Part shown: positions 17,496 through 24,807 of the stretch, piece by piece
How the letters are laid out: every line of letters begins with the position of its first letter
How positions within the stretch are numbered: position 1 is the stretch's first letter
From: Verrucomicrobiales bacterium
GTDB taxonomy: Bacteria; Verrucomicrobiota; Verrucomicrobiia; Limisphaerales; JACDHS01
Direction of reading: 5' to 3'
Assembly (NCBI GenBank): GCA_028293445.1
Contig: JAQGOU010000444.1
Location: 1 to 45,038, forward strand
Length of the DNA stretch: 45,038 nucleotides
Notes under the pieces: model-generated
What the model saw: only the letters and a program-made list of their open reading frames with translations
The model's database searches: none
Told to the model about the DNA's origin: nothing
Made by a program: the position numbers and the translations under genes

Positions 17496-18740
17496 ATGAT
17501 CGTTCTGGTTTCCCTCTTGATATTTTTTAAATGGGCGACGCAACTCTGGCTGGAGCGCTTGAATGCGCAGCGTGTCCGCCAGCATTCCTCCCACATTCCC
17601 GACGCGTTGAAGAGCGTGGTGGACGAACCGACCTACCGGAAATCAATCGACTACACGCTGGCCAAAAATAAATTGCACCAACTGGAACTGACCTACGACG
17701 CGCTCATCCTGTCGGCGCTGCTCTTCAGCGGATTTCTTCCCTGGATTTATGGTGCGTTTCAAAACCAGTTTGGCCATTCGATTTGGGCCGGTGCCGCTTT
17801 CTTATTTGCACTTGGAGTTGTCCTGGCGATTCCCTCGCTCCCATTTGGCTGGTATTCGCAATTCCGCCTCGAACAACGTTTTGGATTCAACACCACCACT
17901 CCAAAACTCTGGATCCTCGATCGCCTCAAAGGATTAGTGCTGGCTCTTGTCGTTGGTTATCCGCTTCTTATTCTCATCCTGAAACTCGTCGGCTCCATGG
18001 GGCCGCACTGGTGGATTTGGGCCTGGGCCTGCGTCTTCTTCTTTCAATTATTAATGCTCGTGCTCGCGCCCGTGTTGATTATGCCGCTATTCAACAAGTT
18101 CACGCCGCTGACGCCCGGCCCGCTCCGCGATCGACTTCTCGCCCTCGGCGAACGCACCGGCTTTCACGCCAAGAGCATTCAAGTGATGGACGGCAGCAAA
18201 CGCTCTCGTCATTCCAACGCTTTCTTCACCGGCTTCAACCGCTTCCGTAAAATTGTTTTGTTCGACACACTCATCGAGCAACTGACCCCGCCTGAACTTG
18301 AAGCCGTTCTCGCCCACGAAATTGGTCATTATAAAAAAGGGCACATTCCAAAAATGCTTATCTGGTCCGCGATCACGCTGCTCGGCGGATTCGTCGTGCT
18401 CTCGGTGCTTTTGCAACAAGAGTGGTTCTTTGCGCCCTTCGGATTTCATGCCGGCGATATGACGATCGCACTGCTGCTCTTCACGCTCCTCGGCGGACTC
18501 ATCACATTCTGGTTCACACCGCTTGCCCATTGGTGGTCCCGCAAATATGAATACGAAGCCGACGCCTACGCCGCGGGGATCATGGGCGAAATTGAATCCA
18601 TGACTGGCGCCCTGCGCAAACTAAACGAAAAGAATCTGAGCAACCTCACGCCGCACCCCTTTTACTCCGGATTCTATTACTCACATCCTACTCTGCTCGA
18701 GCGGGAACAGTCATTGCGTGTCCACAAGTCCCGGACTTAG
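17496..18740 (+). CDS. M48A (Ste24/CAAX prenyl protease-like) membrane metalloprotease, 414 aa
   Basis: A zinc protease with the HEIGH motif at 274-278 and a distal ligand in EYEADAYA (Glu 354). An N-terminal helix, YRKSIDYTLAKNKL (about 47-60), is a typical Ste24 motif, and FNTTTPKLWILDRLKG and GSKRSRHSNAFFTGF are other family segments. Six to seven membrane helices are visible, so it resides in the inner membrane, probably in protein quality control as for bacterial Ste24/HtpX relatives. About 58 bases separate it from the SIS gene on the same strand. Confidence 0.92.
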   Translation: MIVLVSLLIFFKWATQLWLERLNAQRVRQHSSHIPDALKSVVDEPTYRKSIDYTLAKNKLHQLELTYDALILSALLFSGFLPWIYGAFQNQFGHSIWAGAAFLFALGVVLAIPSLPFGWYSQFRLEQRFGFNTTTPKLWILDRLKGLVLALVVGYPLLILILKLVGSMGPHWWIWAWACVFFFQLLMLVLAPVLIMPLFNKFTPLTPGPLRDRLLALGERTGFHAKSIQVMDGSKRSRHSNAFFTGFNRFRKIVLFDTLIEQLTPPELEAVLAHEIGHYKKGHIPKMLIWSAITLLGGFVVLSVLLQQEWFFAPFGFHAGDMTIALLLFTLLGGLITFWFTPLAHWWSRKYEYEADAYAAGIMGEIESMTGALRKLNEKNLSNLTPHPFYSGFYYSHPTLLEREQSLRVHKSRT

Positions 18741-18754
18741 TCCTGGAATAAAAA

Positions 18755-18781
18755 GAGGCCGCCCGGTTTCCCGAGCGGCCT
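18755..18781 (-). terminator. Hairpin terminator, best oriented for the minus strand
   Basis: AGGCCGCCCGG pairs with CCGAGCGGCCT, with one mismatch. On the minus strand it is followed by a CTCTTTTTATT tail; on the plus strand there is no T run. It lies 14 bases after the M48 stop and about 170 bases beyond the minus-strand FN3 gene, so it may serve both. It closely resembles the hairpin at 6228-6259. Confidence 0.65.
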
Positions 18782-18790
18782 GCGTGATAT

Positions 18791-18930
18791 GGTAAGGATG
18801 ACTTCCACGTCGTCCCTAACTCTGTCTGATGCGTGATGACTCGGAGGCCATAATCCGCGTACGCGGACAACGCCTCCCGTTCCATCAAGTCTTCCGCTTA
18901 GTCAGGGACGAGGTGGAACTCATCCCTACC
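18791..18930. repeat. 140-bp inverted-repeat element (MITE-like or structured RNA)
   Basis: The ends are 30-bp inverted repeats, 18791-18820 and 18901-18930, that match at 26 of 30 positions. The inside also folds: GGAGGC (18843-18848) pairs with GCCTCC (18872-18877) around the perfect palindrome TCCGCGTACGCGGA (18854-18867), with TGATG/CATCA flanks. No open frame spans it and no clear target-site duplication is seen. It fills the gap between the M48 terminator and the FN3 gene. Confidence 0.75.
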
Positions 18931-18950
18931 AGCACTCCATTACTCCAATC

Positions 18951-19865
18951 CTAGTGAGTGACAATGCGCACTGCTTCCGAGCGTGCACCTTCACCGCCGT
19001 TGTTCACCGCCGTGACGATGATATCGATCGTCGCATTCGTCGGCAGATTCTCGATCGTGAAATCGATATCCGCTGGTGAACCGACCGCCCTGTACTCCGC
19101 ATCCACACCAACCACACGAATCCACACGCGATAATATTCCGCGCGAGGCGCCGCAGCCCATTTCAACGCCGCCGCCGTCGGCCCGATCAGCATCGCCTTC
19201 AGTCCCTCGACTGTATCCGGCGTTTCGTCCGCACCCGGCATGTTTAAGCCGAACGCTTTCCAACGCGGATCGAGTGGCCCAAGCTTCAGCCCAAGTTCAT
19301 CCACCAGGCCCCGCACCGTCCCAGCCAACGCATCCATGGCACCGTCACGCGTGTCGCGCAAAACGCCATGGGTGGACTCTTGCAGGTTCAACGCGATCAT
19401 CGCGGCGTTGAGGTCGTTGTAGACGCTCAGCGCATTGGCAGCCGTTATCCCGAGCGAGGGGACTTCCAACGTCGGGTTCGCCGCCATATACACCTGGATC
19501 GCACGGACCATCGGTTTCACCTCTTCAGGCGAGGTCGGAGCCTCGAGCGAGCCAGCGAAGCCGAGGATCTCCCAGACACTGGAGAACTGCCCACCGAAGC
19601 GTGGCTTGAGCACGTCACGCGTGACCTTGATCAGTTCCCATCCCTGTTTCGCCAGTGTGCGCACCGTTTCACGACGTTCGCCCAAGAGCAAACGACTGCC
19701 TTGGAACGCATCGTTGCCGGTCAGCAACGCCAACAGGTCCACCTCAACTTTCAGTTTTGGGATATGCACCACGTGCAGATCTGTTTCCAAGAGGTTGAGG
19801 CCGCCGATAACTTCCGCACCCAGGTTAGTGAGTGCGCCAACTGTTTTTACTATTTTTTGTTTCAT
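18951..19865 (-). CDS. Protein of unknown function with C-terminal FN3-like domain, 304 aa
   Basis: No signal peptide or membrane segment is visible, which is unusual for an FN3 protein. Residues about 1-220 are mostly helical, with regular hydrophobic spacing (ALTNLGAEVIGGLNLLETDL; NALSVYNDLNAAMIALNL). Residues about 225-304 read as a fibronectin III domain (ALKWAAAPRAEYYRVWIRV; IENLPTNATIDIIVTAVNNG). The function is not recognised; a structural or phage/secretion-tube role is only a guess. It is flanked downstream by the 140-bp inverted repeat. Confidence 0.65.
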   Translation of the reverse strand: MKQKIVKTVGALTNLGAEVIGGLNLLETDLHVVHIPKLKVEVDLLALLTGNDAFQGSRLLLGERRETVRTLAKQGWELIKVTRDVLKPRFGGQFSSVWEILGFAGSLEAPTSPEEVKPMVRAIQVYMAANPTLEVPSLGITAANALSVYNDLNAAMIALNLQESTHGVLRDTRDGAMDALAGTVRGLVDELGLKLGPLDPRWKAFGLNMPGADETPDTVEGLKAMLIGPTAAALKWAAAPRAEYYRVWIRVVGVDAEYRAVGSPADIDFTIENLPTNATIDIIVTAVNNGGEGARSEAVRIVTH

Positions 19866-20312
19866 AAGTTTTACTTTCTTTGTTTAACTGTGCGCGAAGA
19901 AATCGACGGTTTATGTGAATGAACTAATGTCCGTTCACCTGCGACTTGGGATGCTCTTTTTTGTTGTTAAGCAACCCGCGCCTTCGCGTGTTCGATGGTT
20001 TAATTTCGAACGCGATCAATTTACCAAAAGCAAACCCGCATCTACTGCGGGTTTACTTTTTGCTGAAAGATTTTTGAAGATTTCTTCTAACCCCTTGAAG
20101 TCAGCCACTTACGAAGATAAATCTCGGCGTTTCACGGGCTAGGGGCCGTAAATAGTTTTTGGAAGTTGGGAGGATTCTGCAGTTCTTTTCCCAATGAGAG
20201 CCGTTTACGCTTCAAAACAGGAATTTTGGTATTAAGCTGCTCTCCATTAGTCCGCCCCAAGCGGCGGCGACGCTGATGCCGATCCCGGTGCGCCTATCAG
20301 AGGTTAAATCAA
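19866..20312. other. Intergenic region with a terminator but no clear gene
   Basis: About 450 bases between the divergent FN3 and 191-aa genes. A strong terminator-like hairpin sits in the middle at 20026-20060. Short frames at 19915-20142 (plus) and 20212-20451 (minus) have no recognisable product. A terminator between two divergent genes implies a transcript from a decayed or non-coding gene. AT-rich DNA at 19866-19915 probably holds the FN3-gene promoter. Confidence 0.5.
20026..20060. terminator. Bidirectional intrinsic terminator
   Basis: AAACCCGCA (20032-20040) pairs perfectly with TGCGGGTTT (20046-20054) around TCTAC. AAAAG stands before the stem and ACTTTTT after it, so it can work on either strand. 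No annotated gene ends here, which makes it notable. Confidence 0.8.
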
Positions 20313-20888
20313 ATGCAAACTGTCCAATGTCATTGTTCGAATGGTGATCCCATATCGGCTCATGCTCTGTCCCCCGGGAACACGGCTGCCGAGGAGAATC
20401 GAATCCTGCGGCTGTTCCTCGGACTCCTCTTGATGCTGATGATCTGCTCACCGGGCGCGTTGCGAGCCGATGCGGGCACCAACCAGTTTCTTTTTTTGAC
20501 GATCCAAATTAAAGGCGGAGTCCTTACCATGCAGAAAGCTTCGGTAGTCGCCGGCTCGCTCAAGCCGCAGCAGGATTCAAAGGATGCGGAGGCATTAGTC
20601 GTCGCCCTGGAGGATGCAGAAGGCAAGGACCGCTGGAGTCTCGCCATGGAGGATCCGACGATTCAACGGCTGGAGTACGAAGACCCGCAACACCCGGGAG
20701 TGATCAAGTCCACGGTGACTCACCTGGATGATGTTGAATTTATCGCTAGAGTTCCCCTGATGATCGGCGTTCGTCACGTGGCAATTTACCGGAAAGAAAA
20801 AAACGTCCCGCCGACAAGGACAGGTGCGCCATCAGCAGACAAAAGGCTCCTGCACCGAATCGAGTTGCCAAAAGAAGCAACGAAATGA
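20313..20888 (+). CDS. Secreted protein of unknown function, up to 191 aa, coupled to the M64 peptidase
   Basis: From about residue 30 the sequence reads like a signal peptide (LRLFLGLLLMLMICSPGALRAD), so the first ~28 residues from the ATG at 20313 are probably not translated or not functional. A GAGGAG at 20391-20396 precedes codons 30-35, so the true start may be near there, possibly a non-ATG codon. The mature part (about 140 residues) is beta-rich (FLTIQIKGGVLTMQKASVV; FIARVPLMIGVRHVAIY) and is not recognised. The stop overlaps the ATG of the M64 gene (ATGA), so the two are translationally coupled and probably act together outside the cytoplasm. Confidence 0.65.
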   Translation: MQTVQCHCSNGDPISAHALSPGNTAAEENRILRLFLGLLLMLMICSPGALRADAGTNQFLFLTIQIKGGVLTMQKASVVAGSLKPQQDSKDAEALVVALEDAEGKDRWSLAMEDPTIQRLEYEDPQHPGVIKSTVTHLDDVEFIARVPLMIGVRHVAIYRKEKNVPPTRTGAPSADKRLLHRIELPKEATK

Positions 20889-22228
20889 GCCGCCTTCGCA
20901 TTTTATTGCTCGCGCTCGCGCTCATGGCGCTGAACTGGAACGTCAAGGGCCAGACGAACATGATCACAATGCTGACCAATGGCCCGACGGCCAAGCGCTT
21001 GAACATCGTTTTCTTCTCGGAAGGTTATACGACGAATGATCTGGCCCATTATGTAGCGGACGCTCGTACGATGTTGAACCACATGCTGGCGACGTTTCCA
21101 TTGCATGAGTACTCGAATTACTTCAATGCGTTTGCAATCTCGGTGCCTTCCAACCAATCGGGGTCCGACCATTACACTCCCACGACGAACCTGGTTGACA
21201 CGTATTTCAATTCCAGATTCGACACCGCCGGTATCCAGAGGCTGGTTACGATTGATTCAACAGGCCAGAGCCGGGCCAATTCGCTGCTGGCGCAGTTCAT
21301 GCCGGAGTATGACGTGGTTGCTTTGGTCGTTAACGACACGATGTATGGCGGGTCCGGCGGATCTATTTTGATTTCATCGATCAACAGTTCGAGTGCAGAG
21401 ATCGCGACCCATGAGTTTGGCCATACCTTTGCCAGCCTCGGTGACGAATACAGTGACGCGGGAGCCACGCCGAGCGAGAAACCGAACACAACGGCCCAAA
21501 CCAATCTTGTCTCGCTCAAATGGAATTCCTGGATAGTGGCCGGGACGCCGATTCCAACGCCGGATACTCCCAGTTATTATTCCGTCGTGGGCCTCTTCCG
21601 AGGTGCCGCGTATTCAACGAATTATTTTCGCCCCAAGCATAATTGTAAGATGCGAACGCTGGGTGCGATCTTCTGTGAAGTGTGTGGGGAGGCACTGGTA
21701 AAAACGATTTACAGCAAACTCAGCATAATCGAATCTTTCTCTCCGCCGACGAACATTACGATCAAGTTGACCAACGGCATTGCCAATACATTTACAATCA
21801 CCAATCTCCCTCCCCTTACGCACTCGCTGCAGGTGCAGTGGTTCACCAACAGCGTGGCCGTCATCGGGGCAACTTCGACCGTGTTCACGGCAACCGGTTT
21901 TGATTTGCCAGGATCGGGAACGAATCTCGTCCGTGTGGATGTGTCCGACCTGACTACTGATGTTCGCAATGATCCCGCCAATGTGATGAAAAATTCCCTG
22001 GTGTGGAAGGCGAGCGGCGTGGTCGCCTCGCCGCGGATTTCCATCGTCGCTACCCCGGCGCAGATAACGCTTTCCTGGACGAATACCGCGACCGGATTTT
22101 ATTTGGACCAGGCCAGCACGCTCTCCGGTCTGCCGCCGTGGACACCATTGTTCCTGATAAGCAATCAAACTGGATGGGTGATTTCTGCCACAAACCCACA
22201 GAGCGTCTATCGTTTGCGCAAACCGTAA
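20885..22228 (+). CDS. Secreted M64-family (IgA peptidase-like) metallopeptidase, 447 aa
   Basis: An N-terminal signal peptide (LRILLLALALMALNWNVKG) is followed by the M64 catalytic domain. RLNIVFFSEGYT and FNAFAISVPSNQSGSDH are typical of this family. The zinc site is HEFGHTFASLGDEY at 176-189, with H176, E177, H180 and the Asp187-Glu188 pair. CKMRTLGAIFCEVCGEAL follows, as in other M64 proteins. From about residue 285 there are two beta (Ig/FN3-like) modules, the last ending in the verrucomicrobial YRL-type tail (QSVYRLRKP). It is probably an extracellular protease; the substrate is unknown. Confidence 0.88.
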   Translation: MSRLRILLLALALMALNWNVKGQTNMITMLTNGPTAKRLNIVFFSEGYTTNDLAHYVADARTMLNHMLATFPLHEYSNYFNAFAISVPSNQSGSDHYTPTTNLVDTYFNSRFDTAGIQRLVTIDSTGQSRANSLLAQFMPEYDVVALVVNDTMYGGSGGSILISSINSSSAEIATHEFGHTFASLGDEYSDAGATPSEKPNTTAQTNLVSLKWNSWIVAGTPIPTPDTPSYYSVVGLFRGAAYSTNYFRPKHNCKMRTLGAIFCEVCGEALVKTIYSKLSIIESFSPPTNITIKLTNGIANTFTITNLPPLTHSLQVQWFTNSVAVIGATSTVFTATGFDLPGSGTNLVRVDVSDLTTDVRNDPANVMKNSLVWKASGVVASPRISIVATPAQITLSWTNTATGFYLDQASTLSGLPPWTPLFLISNQTGWVISATNPQSVYRLRKP

Positions 22229-22367
22229 TTGCGCAACCGGTTCACCAGCGCGACGGCGCGAGCGGGCGGGCGCGATTTTATATGCGGACTTCTACTTCTT
22301 CGAACGCGCTTTGCGAATATTCCACTCCCGATAAAAATTTCTCCCTAGCCACTTGTTTACCACCCGC

Positions 22368-22510
22368 TCACTTCACTTCCACCCTTGGATGCGCCTTGAT
22401 CAGATACTGCCCGTAATCGTGCAGGCGATTCACAAGCGGAGCTGGGCTGATAGCGCGGGCGTGGGTGCGCCAGTAGCAGATCCAGGCTTCCACTTCTTCG
22501 TAGCAGCGGA
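22368..22510 (-). pseudogene. Relic of a WYL-regulator 3' end
   Basis: On the minus strand this piece reads EEVEAWICYWRTHARA, then LVNRLHDYGQYLIKAHPRVEVK and a TGA stop. It is nearly identical to the C-terminus of the intact WYL regulator at 23281. Homology stops near 22500, and the frame is closed by a TAA about 50 bases further upstream with no start. It is therefore a decayed or partial duplicate of about 45 codons, lying 0.9 kb from the intact copy. Confidence 0.85.
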
Positions 22511-22538
22511 TCTGGGTCCCCTCATTTACTCCTCCCCG

Positions 22539-22574
22539 AAAGTTAGAGCCGACTTACGTCGTGCTGCACGGAGT
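22539..22574. repeat. Short repeat, copy A
   Basis: About 36 bases beginning AAAGTTAGAGCCGACT and ending GCACGGAGT. A second copy at 23213-23247 shares the first 16 bases exactly and most of the rest. The two copies sit on each side of the 181-aa gene. Confidence 0.75.
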
Positions 22575-22586
22575 CATTAAAAAGAC

Positions 22587-23132
22587 TTACTCTGCTGCCT
22601 TTTCCGCTTCACGCGTCCGAATGGCGTCCTCCACCATCTTTTTGAAGGTGCCAAGCTCCCGCTCGGCTGCGACGCGCGGGCCGTGAATTTGGGCGTAAAC
22701 GTAGGCTTTGCCCTGGGGAATCACCGCCTCAAACCAGAATTGATCTGGCTGCGCCTTCTCCTTGTAAATAAAAGTTCCGACGATCTGGAAGTAGAGAATC
22801 TTCTGTTTACCGATCGTGAGCCACTGTTCGTGCATGTCGGCCTCTTGTGCCTCGGGGAACCGACTTCTCAAGATTCCCCGTTGGGTCGGAATGTCGTTGT
22901 TCACGATATAAAACGTCACATCCACTTTGGACTTCGACGCGGCATCGGGAATGACGAACCCATTGACCGCCTTCGAGTGTGGTTGTGGCGCTTCCCACCG
23001 CCACGACGCGGGACGAGTAAACGTGAGATCGCCAACCATGATATTGGCCGGCTCGGCCGCCAGTCGGAACAGCGCCAGGATAAAGAAAACGGTGAGCGCG
23101 CGTGCTGATGGGCTGCCTCGCATAAGACCCAT
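22587..23132 (-). CDS. Secreted protein of unknown function, 181 aa
   Basis: A signal peptide is visible (ARALTVFFILALFRLAAEPA), with possible starts at residue 1 or the Met at residue 4. The mature part is beta-rich (LTFTRPASWRWEAP; VDVTFYIVNNDIP; YFQIVGTFIYK; YVYAQIHGP), with a charged helix at the end. I do not recognise a family with certainty. It lies between two copies of a short repeat and between the intact WYL regulator and its relic, so it may have arrived between duplicated WYL segments (inference). Confidence 0.65.
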   Translation of the reverse strand: MGLMRGSPSARALTVFFILALFRLAAEPANIMVGDLTFTRPASWRWEAPQPHSKAVNGFVIPDAASKSKVDVTFYIVNNDIPTQRGILRSRFPEAQEADMHEQWLTIGKQKILYFQIVGTFIYKEKAQPDQFWFEAVIPQGKAYVYAQIHGPRVAAERELGTFKKMVEDAIRTREAEKAAE

Positions 23133-23212
23133 TATAATGGCACACTAAAGTTTTTCCCAGATCAAGCGCCAGCGCAAAAAATCAAACGGCTAAACTCGTG
23201 AAGTCCTCCTAA

Positions 23213-23247
23213 AAAGTTAGAGCCGACTCAGTCGCGTGCTACGGAGT
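23213..23247. repeat. Short repeat, copy B
   Basis: About 35 bases matching copy A at 22539 (AAAGTTAGAGCCGACT start, ACGGAGT end, with small indels between). It lies 33 bases downstream of the WYL gene on its strand. Confidence 0.75.
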
Positions 23248-23280
23248 TTTGGCCGGCTTACCCGCCACCGGCTTGCCAGC

Positions 23281-24312
23281 TTACTTCAGTTCCACCCTTG
23301 GATGCGCTTTGATCAGATACTGGCCGTAATCGTGCAGACGATTCACCAACGCGGCCGGGCCGACGGCGCGGGCGTGGGTGCGCCAGTAGCAGATCCAGGC
23401 TTCTACTTCTTCCAAGGCCGTTAAATGCATGCTGATGCGGAGGCCGCCGTTATTCAACTCTTCTACTTTTTGGTCGCGGGTGAATACTCGGTTGCGAATG
23501 TAGGCGGAGGCCCAGGCATCGAATTCGACTACGACGTCGTGGCTTTCTTTTCCTTTGAGGATGATGAAGGCGCCGTCGAGGTGGTTATCGAGGTTGAAGT
23601 TTTTTGGCTTCTTGATGAATTTTTGTTCGGTGAACTCAACTGCGCTCAGGCGCGAGAGCATATAGGTGCGCGGTTCCTGCGATTTCAAATCGAAGGCGAT
23701 CATGTACCACGAATTGGCGGCGCAGATGAAACACCAGGGGCAGAGTTCTTTCAGGTCGGGCTTTTCGGCCATGTGTTTCTTGTAGGAGCAGGTCACCACC
23801 GATTTATGGCGGATCGATTCGGCCAGACTCATGAAGCTCTCGATGTCGATTTGCTCCGGTGCAAACGGACGGAAGTAAACGGAGTCTTTCAGGTCATCGA
23901 GAAGTTGTTGGGTGCGCGGGTCGAGCAGTTGGGAAATCTTTTCGAACCCGAGGCCGAGTCGTTTCTGGTGTGATTTTACTGGAACTTTTTCGAGCGCGCG
24001 ATGGCCGATCAGGAAGTTGACCACTTCCTGTTCGTCGAAGCTATTGCCAAGGCGGGCCGCGACCGGTTTGGAATAGTAGTAACCGGATTGGCCGGCTTTG
24101 CGGGAGACTTCAATCGGCGCTTTTTTATAGAGGCGCATATAGGCGATGTCGCGTTCGATGGTGTCGACGGAAACTCCGAGGTCGCGCGCCAGGCTCTCAC
24201 AGGTGGGGAACTTCTTGTTGTAAATCTCGTTGTGGATGTGTCCGATGCGGGCTTCATCCCAACGCGTCATTCGTTTTTGCGGTCCCGATTTGGTCTTCCC
24301 TTTAGGTGCCAT
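23281..24312 (-). CDS. WYL-domain transcriptional regulator (YafY/DeoR-type HTH), 343 aa
   Basis: The N-terminus (about 15-75) is a winged HTH (CESLARDLGVSVDTIERDI). The WYL domain covers about 150-230 (KSVVTCSYKKHM; LCPWCFICAANSWYMIAFDL; PRTYMLSRLSAVEFTEQKF), where the usual W-Y-L positions appear as S-W-Y-M. The C-terminal WCX region (about 250-335) ends in VNRLHDYGQYLIKAHP. WYL proteins bind ligands such as nucleic-acid fragments and control DNA-repair, defence or house-keeping genes. It is divergent from yifB; the intervening 495 bases hold tandem palindromes that are plausible operators. Confidence 0.9.
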   Translation of the reverse strand: MAPKGKTKSGPQKRMTRWDEARIGHIHNEIYNKKFPTCESLARDLGVSVDTIERDIAYMRLYKKAPIEVSRKAGQSGYYYSKPVAARLGNSFDEQEVVNFLIGHRALEKVPVKSHQKRLGLGFEKISQLLDPRTQQLLDDLKDSVYFRPFAPEQIDIESFMSLAESIRHKSVVTCSYKKHMAEKPDLKELCPWCFICAANSWYMIAFDLKSQEPRTYMLSRLSAVEFTEQKFIKKPKNFNLDNHLDGAFIILKGKESHDVVVEFDAWASAYIRNRVFTRDQKVEELNNGGLRISMHLTALEEVEAWICYWRTHARAVGPAALVNRLHDYGQYLIKAHPRVELK

Positions 24313-24470
24313 AAGCGGCGGAGTTTGAAGTTTGGGGTTTAAAGTTCAAGATTGAAAACCAAAGGTTCGACCCAGCGGAGAATCACCCTCCGCGCAAGAC
24401 CTCGAGCCCTGCTCGTAACAGCGCAGGTCGTGTCGTCCCCCGGGATGAAAACAACAAAGAGTAAAGCTTC

Positions 24471-24490
24471 AGGGGACGAGGACGTCCCCT
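24471..24490. repeat. Perfect 8-bp-stem hairpin
   Basis: AGGGGACG and CGTCCCCT form a perfect stem around AGGA. It has no T tract. It lies about 160 bases upstream of the WYL gene start. The GGACGAGG...CGTCCC motif resembles the ends of the element at 18791-18930. Confidence 0.6.
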
Positions 24491-24541
24491 CTCCGTTTCG
24501 GGACCGATTAGGGAACTCCGAGGGCATTGCCGCCGAAAAAA

Positions 24542-24695
24542 GGCCTCCAAAAGGAAGTCTAAAACGGCGTTCTCACGTGAGAATGAGTTTTCGTGCGGTC
24601 CAAAAGTGCGTTCTCACGTGAGAATGACTTTTTAGACTCTTCTAAAATGCCCCTTTTTACGAAAGTAGACGCCAAAAAGGATTTTTTTGGAGGCC
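24542..24695. promoter_or_regulatory. Nested inverted repeats with two 31-bp palindromic direct repeats upstream of yifB
   Basis: Two 31-bp units, 24561-24591 and 24602-24632, each have AAAA, then the perfect 14-bp palindrome TTCTCACGTGAGAA (24570-24583 and 24611-24624), then TTTT. Their phase is 41 bp. They are enclosed by AGTCTAAAA/TTTTAGACT (24556-24564 and 24630-24638) and by GGCCTCCAAAA/TTTTGGAGGCC (24542-24552 and 24685-24695). The site lies between the divergent WYL gene and yifB, so an operator for a dimeric regulator is likely; a REP-like element or attenuator RNA is also possible. Confidence 0.7.
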
Positions 24696-24807
24696 CTAAC
24701 TCGCTGATGGGCAAAGGCAAGAGGCCTTGCACCTTCGCAACGCTGCCGCAAGGTCGATTGAAAATACCATTGCAGTTCTGGCACCGCTCAGGAGAATGCG
24801 CGGCATC

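Noticed and set aside
19368-19922. 184-codon frame on the plus strand
   Set aside because: Antisense to the FN3 gene at 18951; no recognisable domain, and the FN3 reading is clearly better.
20212-20451. 79-codon frame on the minus strand near the terminator
   Set aside because: It overlaps the signal-peptide region of the 191-aa gene in antisense, and its beta-like C-terminus alone is not enough to call a gene.
23425-23973. 182-codon frame on the plus strand
   Set aside because: Antisense to the WYL gene; acidic/aromatic composition is typical of a mirrored frame.
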